Part shown: in pieces, positions 26,889 through 33,769 of the stretch
How positions within the stretch are numbered: position 1 is the stretch's first letter
Layout: each line of letters starts with the position of its first letter
Source of the DNA: CAZHHH01 sp052400685
GTDB taxonomy: Bacteria; Bacteroidota; Bacteroidia; Bacteroidales; Marinilabiliaceae
Reading direction: 5' to 3' (one strand)
Assembly: GCA_052400685.1 (NCBI GenBank)
Contig: JBQTGJ010000001.1
DNA length: 64,000 nucleotides
Translations under genes and position numbers: made by a program
The notes under the pieces: model-generated
Told to the model about the DNA's origin: nothing
What the model saw: only the letters and a program-made list of their open reading frames with translations
Databases searched by the model: none

Positions 26889-28448
26889 ATGAGAAAAATT
26901 CCTTTTTTAGTATTTATAGCTTTTTTGTTGGGTTATTTTCCATTTGTTTCATGCGACAAGGATTCTGATGATATTAACATCGTAGACGAGCCTGATTCAA
27001 TTCCTGATGACTCGGCGTCCGAGGTTGTTGGAGTTTATATTGAGACACAGGAAGATTTCGATAAATTTAATAATCTATCATATTTACCTGGTGCAAATAT
27101 ATTTTTTGCCGCGGGCAAGTCTTTTAACGGACAATTTGCGCCCAAAGGGTCTGGTACCGCAACTGAACCAATTACTGTGACGGCATATGATCCTGAGACT
27201 AAAGAAATTTATTGGGATGATATTGACAACAAGCCGATCATAAACGGGCATGGAACGGTCAATTCTGTTTTTTATCTCTACAATGAAGATAACTGGATAA
27301 TAAGTAATCTGGAAGTTACAAATACGGATGGAAGTGACGATGATCAGGGTGATTTGAGAGGAATATACGTCGTACAGGAGAATGTGGGTGATGCTGAAAA
27401 TATTACGATCCGGAATTGTTACGTACACGATGTGAATGGAAAGGTTGAAGGCAAACAAAGGGGTGGTATTCATGTTCGGGTACTTGGAAAATCTATTCCC
27501 ACAAGAATTAATAATGTACTTATTGAGAACAATGTAGTTAGCATGATAGGAGGTGTGGGAATTGGTAATACTTCGAGTTGGGGAGGTGTCAAGGATGAAG
27601 ACTATTATCCTTGGGAGAATTATGTTTTGCGCAACAATCGTGTTGAATATACCGGACGTAATGGTATTATTATAAGAGATGGCATCGATCCTCTGGCTGA
27701 GTATAATGTTATTGCTTATTCAAGTCGCTATAGTACAGGACATAATATCTTTAATTTTAACACTCTTGGTTGCATCATGCAATACAATGAAGCCTATGGA
27801 AATACAGGTGATATTGACGATCATGATCGGGGTGGATTTGATGCCGATTATAATAATGAAAATACCATCATACAATACAATTACAGTCACGACAATCATT
27901 GGTTTTGTGGCATTATGTGCAAGTATAATAAAGGTGTAACCATTCGCTATAATCTAAGCATTAATGAAAAACTGGGAGCTTATGAATACGGCTTTCCCGA
28001 CGATAACGAAATGGAGGATTTGTTGATTCATAACAATACCCATTATTTTGGAAGCGACATTTATCAGGCCGTTCCTTTTGTCAGCCCATCAAAGGTCCGC
28101 ACGCCAAGAAACACCTCTATGTACAACAATATTTTTTACTTCGAAAATCCTACAAATTGGGGACTGATACCCGATAATACATGCGATGTAAGCTACAATG
28201 CCTATTATAATATTGCCGGTTTTGGAACTTACAGTTTGAGTGCGGATCCTTTATTTGTTGATCAGGGTAATGCTCCTTTTGATGTCGATATGACCGATCC
28301 CGACCGGCTTTCGGGGTACCGTTTAATGGCGAATTCTCCATGTATTGATGCCGGTATGGTCATTGAAGATAATGGCGGATTCGATTTTTGGGGTAACCCG
28401 GTTAACGATGGGAAACCTGATATTGGGGCTTTTGAAATGCAAAATTAA
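26889..28448 (+). CDS. Right-handed beta-helix lipoprotein, putative lyase
   Basis: 519 residues. Lipoprotein signal with FLLGYFPFVSC (lipobox Cys), then an acidic linker. From residue ~55 the protein is a pectate-lyase/chondroitinase-B-like parallel beta-helix with short repeated rungs (NITIRNCYVHDVNG, NNVLIENNVVSMIGGVGIG, NYVLRNNRVEYTGRNGIII, CIMQYNEAYGNTGD, TIIQYNYSHDNHWFCGIM). It ends SPCIDAGMV and DIGAFEMQ, the usual C-cap of such proteins. Strongly conserved with the second copy (52740): RGGIHV, GGFDADYN, WFCGIM. Those His/Asp/Lys-rich blocks are candidates for the active site. Activity unassigned; a lyase or glycosidase on the PUL glycan is inferred from fold and context. Confidence 0.8.
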   Translation: MRKIPFLVFIAFLLGYFPFVSCDKDSDDINIVDEPDSIPDDSASEVVGVYIETQEDFDKFNNLSYLPGANIFFAAGKSFNGQFAPKGSGTATEPITVTAYDPETKEIYWDDIDNKPIINGHGTVNSVFYLYNEDNWIISNLEVTNTDGSDDDQGDLRGIYVVQENVGDAENITIRNCYVHDVNGKVEGKQRGGIHVRVLGKSIPTRINNVLIENNVVSMIGGVGIGNTSSWGGVKDEDYYPWENYVLRNNRVEYTGRNGIIIRDGIDPLAEYNVIAYSSRYSTGHNIFNFNTLGCIMQYNEAYGNTGDIDDHDRGGFDADYNNENTIIQYNYSHDNHWFCGIMCKYNKGVTIRYNLSINEKLGAYEYGFPDDNEMEDLLIHNNTHYFGSDIYQAVPFVSPSKVRTPRNTSMYNNIFYFENPTNWGLIPDNTCDVSYNAYYNIAGFGTYSLSADPLFVDQGNAPFDVDMTDPDRLSGYRLMANSPCIDAGMVIEDNGGFDFWGNPVNDGKPDIGAFEMQN

Positions 28449-28450
28449 GG

Positions 28451-28539
28451 ATGAAACGAGCATGAGAGTAATCTCTCACACAGGTGAATGATTAATTCCG
28501 GTGAGATCCATGTGATCTTAACAAACAAATTATAAACAC
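28451..28539 (+). repeat. Leader repeat unit B (89 bp)
   Basis: Starts ATGAAACGAGCATGAGAG and ends at the ATG of the next gene (28540). It contains a perfect local hairpin TGAGAG-TAAT-CTCTCA and the conserved blocks AATGATTAATTCCGG and ATCCATGTGATC. It begins 2 bp after the stop of the beta-helix gene. Confidence 0.85.
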
Positions 28540-29244
28540 ATGAAAATGTCTGATAACAATTCTTTTTTTTATAAAGGTTTATTCTTTGTTCTGTTGATAT
28601 TCATGTTTGCCTGTAATCTGGCTAAGGACAATGAAGTTGCCCGGGTGAACCATTTCCCGATTTCAAATGACGAGCTAAAGTTTTGGATGCTCCTTCAAAG
28701 AGCAGAGGTGTACAATTATTTTTATGAAAAATATGGCGTTGATGATAGTGACGTTTTTTGGAAGCAGAAAATTAACGGCGAATCGCCTTTGGAGATGCTT
28801 AAGAATCTTGCTTTGAAGAAAGCTGTGCGTTGCAAAATACAGCAAATCCTGGCTTTAAATAAAGGGGTGGTTCAACAAATCTATTTTGACTCTATTATGT
28901 CAAAAATGAAAGTTGAAAACCAAAGAAGAAGAACAAAAGTTGAAAATGGGGAGGTGGTTTATGGTTCTTTGAAATTTACGAATAGAACTTTTTTTGCTTA
29001 TGAGTTTGATAAAATGCTGATAAAATTAAAAAGTGAACTTTTAAAGGAGGAACTGAGACCTACGGAAAAGGATTTGAGATTATTGGCTAATGATAAAGAT
29101 TATTCGTTGGAGGATAATTATGGTTTCTATCAGATGCAGTATGTTGAAAAGAATTACGAAAAATTCATCGATGGGTTGGTTGAGGTTGCCGAAGTTGAGA
29201 TTAATAATAAGAACTGGAATGCTGTTGATGCCGATTTTAACTAG
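28540..29244 (+). CDS. Lipoprotein with SurA-N/PPIase-chaperone-like region
   Basis: 234 residues. Signal GLFFVLLIFMFAC gives a lipoprotein. The mature start VARVNHFPISNDELKFWM and the helical stretch to ~residue 200 resemble the N-terminal chaperone domain of SurA/parvulin proteins (V-A-x-V-N-x-x-x-I-x-x-x-E-L). No PpiC catalytic domain follows. It may help fold or export the unusual PUL proteins, but that is inference. Its stop codon TAG lies inside the terminal repeat of a MITE (29242), so the C terminus may have been shortened by that insertion. Confidence 0.55.
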   Translation: MKMSDNNSFFYKGLFFVLLIFMFACNLAKDNEVARVNHFPISNDELKFWMLLQRAEVYNYFYEKYGVDDSDVFWKQKINGESPLEMLKNLALKKAVRCKIQQILALNKGVVQQIYFDSIMSKMKVENQRRRTKVENGEVVYGSLKFTNRTFFAYEFDKMLIKLKSELLKEELRPTEKDLRLLANDKDYSLEDNYGFYQMQYVEKNYEKFIDGLVEVAEVEINNKNWNAVDADFN

Positions 29245-29388
29245 TGTCAGCAATAATGCGCCATTTTCCCTATACTCTCGTTTCCAAAACAGTCATTTAC
29301 AACAGTAACCCGCATTTTCAGGGCTGCGCAAGCCTTGAATTTATTTTTTTAGTTGAAAATTATGATTTTAATGGCAGGCACTAATTAA
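29242..29388 (-). mobile_element. MITE-like element, inverted, about 147 bp
   Basis: Read on the minus strand it starts TAGTGCCTGCCATTA, then AAGGCTTGCGCAGCCCTG, then the GTAAATGAC-type block. It ends at CTAGTG near 29242. The order matches the intact copy at 33452 but reversed. Its outer TAG is the stop codon of the preceding gene. Confidence 0.65.
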
Positions 29389-29464
29389 TACCTATTCTAT
29401 ATGTCTTGATGTAGCTGTTGCAAACAGTTTGCCTGTCTTTAAAATTTTAAAATATTAAAACAAA

Positions 29465-32185
29465 ATGAAAGCAAAGCTTTATAGTTTGATTGTAATGTGT
29501 TTTTGCACTCTCAATGCGATGGGGCTCGATCCCGGTTATCATATTCAACTTGATTTTTCAGATGGATCAAGTGATAATATCTCTGGGTGGACTACCAATG
29601 TTAGGTCTGAACACCCAAAAGGAGGCGTGCAAGTTATTAGTGGCCTGTATGCCCGGTTTAGAAATGGTGTGGCAGCCATGAAATCAAATTCTGCTTTCGC
29701 CTATGCAGGAACTTTGTCTTTTGTTTTAAAGCCGGATTCTTATGGCACTAATAATCCCTCCTTTAAAGTATATATTTCAACCGATGGAGCAGATTGGGAT
29801 ACTGGATGGACTCAGGTGTTTGAGATAAGTTACGATCAATTGCCAGGTGAAGGGGAGACTTTTAATGTGGACATTAATAGTGGAAGCACCGCCGTTTACA
29901 TTAAACTGGAGAGCGTAAATGATGATGTTGATGACTCGGGTACGGAGTATTCATTTCAGATAGATGATCTTGAGCTGTCGGATGAGACGCCTGTTTCAGC
30001 TGATAATGTGGAAGTAGATGCCTTTGTGGCAAGTTGTATGTCGGTTTCGAGCGAAGCACTTCTTTTTGAAGAGGGAGCTGATAATGTTTATACTGCCCAT
30101 GATTCTATTGGATTTGATGCTGATTTTAGTCTGCAATGTTTCCCGGTATCTCCTAAAGCAAGCGTTGAGGTTGTAAAAATGGCAAATCCTTATCCGGGGA
30201 CGAGTGATACGGCTGTGTTTAAAATTACAGCCGAAGATAATGTTAACACTGCCTTGGTGAAGGCCATTGTGGCTCGCTCTGTCTATCAGGCAAAGTTTGG
30301 GTTTGTTTCTTCTATCGATGGCAAGACAAGCGAGTTTGACGGTTGGACTTTTGGTGGTAGTCGTTTCCCCTCAGGCAGTAAAGGGAATGGTGGTGCCTAT
30401 CCGGGTGAAAAGGCCATGCGCCTCTACGAAAGTTCTGGAAGCATTACTTCGCCTATGTTTTCGGGGGTTAGCACGCTGAGCTTTGTCGCCAAATTCTCGA
30501 AGACCGATGGCGAAGCTTTAAAGATACAGAAAAGCTACGATGGTATTAATTTTACCGATGTTATTACTTATACGCCTGATGAGGGGCCGATTCCTGCTTA
30601 CACCTCTGAAAGTGTAAATGATCCTCTATCTGAAACACAAACCGTTTCAATTAACGATAGAAATGTGTACATAAAATTTTTGTATGTCAATGGCGATTCA
30701 AAGAGTTCCCGCACTATGATCGATGACATTGCCTGTAAGGCTCTGTATGATCCTGATGAAACCTATGAAGCGGTATTTACGGTTACAGATTTTTATAACA
30801 ATGTAGTGGCGGGAGCACAAGTTACACTTGGTGATGAGCAGCTGGTAACTGATAGTCAGGGTGAAGTCATATTTACTGATTTGTCTTTTCAAATGGAATC
30901 TTTGCCTTTTAAGGTTTCTAAAGGTGATTTTCTTGATAGGTTGGGTTCTGTTTTGGTTAAAAATGACATCAGCAAGAAAGTGGTGCTTACCAGTGAGGAG
31001 TTGGATATTTTCCTTGCCCTTGGTCAATCGAATATGGCAGGCAGGGCCGATATTGGCGATAACACCGACACTCTTAATGGAGCGTATTTGTTGAATAGTG
31101 AGGATGTGTGGACACCTGCCGTCAATCCGATGAATATTTTTTCAAATATCCGTAAAAGTCCTGAAGATCAAAAGCTCGGACCGTCCTGGTCTTTTGTTAA
31201 AACGATTTCGAAATATGTTGAGAATCCTGTTTGCATTATAACCAATGCCAGGGGAGGAACTTCAATTACAGCTTTCGCGAAAGGTGGAACGTATTATGAG
31301 CCGTTGATGACGCGCATATCCAAGGCCAATGATTTTGGAACTGTTAAAGGGGCTATCTGGCATCAGGGTGAATCGAACAGTAATAATTTTGGTTCCTATC
31401 TTGAACTGCTTAATTCATTGGTTGGCGATATGAGAGAAGCGGTGAATAACGATTTTTATTTCGTTGCCGGACAGTTAGGTGGGTGGTATTCAAAATACGA
31501 ATCTTTTAATACGAATTTAACCAATATTCAAAGTGTCATAAGTAATTCTGATTATGTTGTTAATGACAGATTATGGCATATTGGTGATTCAACACATTTT
31601 AACACCTCTTCTCAGCTTTTACTTGGCGCCAGGTATGCTCAAAAAGTATTGGAAAAAGTTTACGATTTACAAATTGGTGTTTATGAGTTTTCCTTTTCTG
31701 ACGAGCTGTTCCTGACCAATGGAAATGATACCATTCGATCGGGTAACAGAATTATTTATACAACACTTTGGAGCGATGAATTGACATTTGAAGTTCATGC
31801 CAGCGATGGTGAAGTGTTTCAAAGTTTAATGATAAATGGAACCGAAATAAGCAATGTGGACGGAATGTTAAGTTATAAAATTGATCCGGCTTCGAGGGAT
31901 TCTGTTTTCAATATTGATGTAACGCTTAAAGGTGAGGCATCTCCTGTGAAAATATTATCCGGCGACGAATTGTTTTTCTTCCCAAATCCGGCCTCAGGAA
32001 AAATCTTCTTTCGAGGTGGAGCTGATGATAATTACAACGTTTCTGTTTTTGATATGACAGGACGAGTGCTTTTGGAAGAATCCGGGAAACCGGAGTTAGA
32101 GATTAATTCTCTTAAGCCCGGGTATTATGTTTTGTATTTGAAATCAGGATCGCAGATGGTTTCAAAACAGCTGATTGTATATTGA
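29465..32185 (+). CDS. Type IX-secreted SASA-domain carbohydrate esterase
   Basis: 906 residues. Signal peptide to about residue 20. Two related beta-sandwich, carbohydrate-binding-like domains at ~25-180 and ~280-425 (each ending in FQIDDLELSD or TMIDDIACKA). A short CarboxypepD_reg-like insert at ~440-510 (VVAGAQVTLGDEQLVTDSQG). A SASA/CE6-type SGNH esterase domain at ~514-740 with the nucleophile Ser522 in ALGQSNMAGR, RGGTSITAF, WHQGESNSNN and the DxxHF pair in GDSTHFNTSSQ. A type IX sorting domain closes the protein (FFFPNPASGKIFFRG ... VSKQLIVY). It probably removes acetyl groups from the glycan outside the cell. Confidence 0.88.
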   Translation: MKAKLYSLIVMCFCTLNAMGLDPGYHIQLDFSDGSSDNISGWTTNVRSEHPKGGVQVISGLYARFRNGVAAMKSNSAFAYAGTLSFVLKPDSYGTNNPSFKVYISTDGADWDTGWTQVFEISYDQLPGEGETFNVDINSGSTAVYIKLESVNDDVDDSGTEYSFQIDDLELSDETPVSADNVEVDAFVASCMSVSSEALLFEEGADNVYTAHDSIGFDADFSLQCFPVSPKASVEVVKMANPYPGTSDTAVFKITAEDNVNTALVKAIVARSVYQAKFGFVSSIDGKTSEFDGWTFGGSRFPSGSKGNGGAYPGEKAMRLYESSGSITSPMFSGVSTLSFVAKFSKTDGEALKIQKSYDGINFTDVITYTPDEGPIPAYTSESVNDPLSETQTVSINDRNVYIKFLYVNGDSKSSRTMIDDIACKALYDPDETYEAVFTVTDFYNNVVAGAQVTLGDEQLVTDSQGEVIFTDLSFQMESLPFKVSKGDFLDRLGSVLVKNDISKKVVLTSEELDIFLALGQSNMAGRADIGDNTDTLNGAYLLNSEDVWTPAVNPMNIFSNIRKSPEDQKLGPSWSFVKTISKYVENPVCIITNARGGTSITAFAKGGTYYEPLMTRISKANDFGTVKGAIWHQGESNSNNFGSYLELLNSLVGDMREAVNNDFYFVAGQLGGWYSKYESFNTNLTNIQSVISNSDYVVNDRLWHIGDSTHFNTSSQLLLGARYAQKVLEKVYDLQIGVYEFSFSDELFLTNGNDTIRSGNRIIYTTLWSDELTFEVHASDGEVFQSLMINGTEISNVDGMLSYKIDPASRDSVFNIDVTLKGEASPVKILSGDELFFFPNPASGKIFFRGGADDNYNVSVFDMTGRVLLEESGKPELEINSLKPGYYVLYLKSGSQMVSKQLIVY

Positions 32186-32286
32186 TGAGATTAAATTGTA
32201 ACTATTTCTAAACTAAGTGTTTGAATATATCTTGTCAGTTACTTTATTTTTCTTGCTTATACTAACAATAATTTTAGATTGGTTTT

Positions 32287-32565
32287 ATGAAACGAGCCAC
32301 GAGAGTGAATTCTCACAAATGTGAAAGATTATTTCGGCGAGTTACAGATGGCAATTAAGAAACAAATTATAAATATATGAAACGAACATGAATTTTAGCA
32401 TTCTAAAATACACACAGGAGAATGATTAAAATTCATCGAGAGTTCCATATGACCATTGAAAGATAAATTTAAACATATGAAACGAGCCATGAGTAGGATT
32501 TTTCGCAAAGGAAGATTATTGTGTTGGCGAGTTTCATGTGACCTTAAAAATTAAATTATTACCAC
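32287..32565 (+). repeat. Three tandem leader repeat units (C1, C2, C3)
   Basis: Units at 32287-32376 (90 bp), 32377-32476 (100 bp) and 32477-32565 (89 bp). Each starts ATGAAACGA and each ends where the next ATGAAA begins; the last ATG is the start of the 32566 gene. Shared blocks are GATTA, GGCGAGTT and a terminal AAATTATAA-type stretch. Three short frames (23, 4 and 25 codons, beginning MKRA, MKRT and MKRAMSR) open at the unit starts. The 100 bp before the first unit show nothing. Confidence 0.85.
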
Positions 32566-33339
32566 ATGAAAAGTAAAAGCTTTATTTTTTTACTGGGTCT
32601 TATTTTGACCAGTTGTAGTACTCCACATCGGGATTTGGATATTTATCTGTGCATAGGACAGTCAAATATGGCTGGCCGGGCCACGATTGATGAAACTGTT
32701 GAAGATACGCTTGAACATGTATTTCTATTTACAAACGATACAACTGAAATGTGGGTTAAAGCGGCTAATCCGTTAAATAAGTACTCGACCATTCGGAAGA
32801 GTCTTAAAATACAGAAGGTCGGTCCTTCTTTTTCCTTTGGCGAGGTGATGGCAAAAATGCAGCCGGATAAAGAGATTGGACTTGTGGTTAACGCAAAAGG
32901 TGGGACTTCGATTAACCAATGGCACCCCGATAGTCTTTTTTTTAAGGAGGCTGTTCGTCGAACGAAATTGGCTATGAAATACGGACACCTGAAAGGCATT
33001 ATATGGCACCAGGGGTGTGCTGATGCCCGTAAGTGGAATTCTTATTTGCCTAAGCTGCAATATATGGTCGCTCAACTTCGGAAGGAATTGGGAGATGCTG
33101 ATTTGCCTATCGTTGTAGGGCAGCTGTCTTATGATAAACCCTTTAGAAAGTCTTTTAATGAAATGCTACTTGCGGTGCCCGATAGTATTAGCCATTCAGC
33201 GGTGGTTAGTTCTGAAGGACTTACTACAATTGACAAAACGCATTTTGATACCAAAAGTCAAGTTGTTTTTGGACAACGATATGCAGAAAAGATGATAGGT
33301 CTGATCAGTGCTCGCTCAGATAAGCCTGTGGCAGATTAG
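32566..33339 (+). CDS. SASA-type carbohydrate esterase lipoprotein
   Basis: 257 residues. Lipobox LILTSC. A single SGNH/SASA domain: Ser33 in CIGQSNMAGR, NAKGGTSINQW, WHQGCADARKW, DKTHFDTKSQVVFG with the Asp/His pair. It is clearly related to the esterase domain of the 29465 protein but without accessory domains or a type IX tail. The family's WHQGE block has Cys in place of Glu here. It would deacetylate glycan fragments in the periplasm or at the inner face of the outer membrane. Confidence 0.85.
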   Translation: MKSKSFIFLLGLILTSCSTPHRDLDIYLCIGQSNMAGRATIDETVEDTLEHVFLFTNDTTEMWVKAANPLNKYSTIRKSLKIQKVGPSFSFGEVMAKMQPDKEIGLVVNAKGGTSINQWHPDSLFFKEAVRRTKLAMKYGHLKGIIWHQGCADARKWNSYLPKLQYMVAQLRKELGDADLPIVVGQLSYDKPFRKSFNEMLLAVPDSISHSAVVSSEGLTTIDKTHFDTKSQVVFGQRYAEKMIGLISARSDKPVAD

Positions 33340-33346
33340 AAATTTT

Positions 33347-33449
33347 TATATCGGAGGTTTGTGAAGCTTTCAAAATGATTCTTTACTGTGGCAAATGACC
33401 ATTTTGAGAGCAAGCGTAACGCAGAAGTTGACTTTATAGACAAACACTA
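33347..33449 (+). mobile_element. MITE-like element, right part, tandem with next copy
   Basis: GGTTTGTGAAGC, GCAAATGACCATTTTGAGAG, CAAGCGTAACGCAGAAGTTG, then the right end ACTTTATAGACAAACACTA. It is followed after 2 bp by a complete copy. The left terminus is missing. Confidence 0.75.
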
Positions 33450-33451
33450 GA

Positions 33452-33596
33452 TAGTGCCTGTCCATAAAGTCGGGAGTTTGAGCTATAAAGTTCAAAATCA
33501 AGGCTTGCGCAGCTCGAAAAATGTGAGTTTACTTCCGTAAATGACCATTTTGAGAGCAAGCGTAACGCAGAAGTTGGACTTTATAGACAAACTCTA
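33452..33596 (+). mobile_element. MITE-like element, intact reference copy (145 bp)
   Basis: Left end TAGTGCCTGTCCATAAAGTC and right end GACTTTATAGACAAACTCTA form ~18-bp terminal inverted repeats (GTGCCTGTCCATAAAGTC against the complement of the right end, with 4 mismatches). TA at both outer edges fits a TA target duplication, as in IS630/mariner-type elements. It has no coding capacity. Internal landmarks are AAGGCTTGCGCAGCTC, GTGAGTTTACTTCCG, GACCATTTTGAGAG and CAAGCGTAACGCAGAAGTTG. Confidence 0.8.
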
Positions 33597-33679
33597 GATA
33601 GACTCTAAGAGATATTATTCAACACTTTATTACCTTTTTAATAGGATATAATTGGGGTGGTAACCCATTTATTTGATAG

Positions 33680-33769
33680 ATGAAACGAACCATGGGAATT
33701 GATTCAGACACAGAGGGATGATTAACTTCGGTGAGTTCCATATGACCTTAAAAAACAACATATAATCAT
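33680..33769 (+). repeat. Leader repeat unit D (90 bp)
   Basis: Starts ATGAAACGAACCATGGG and ends at the ATG of the GH2 gene. It contains TTG-N21-TAACTTCG and GAGTTCCATATGACC. The 80 bp between the MITE and this unit show nothing else. Confidence 0.85.
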
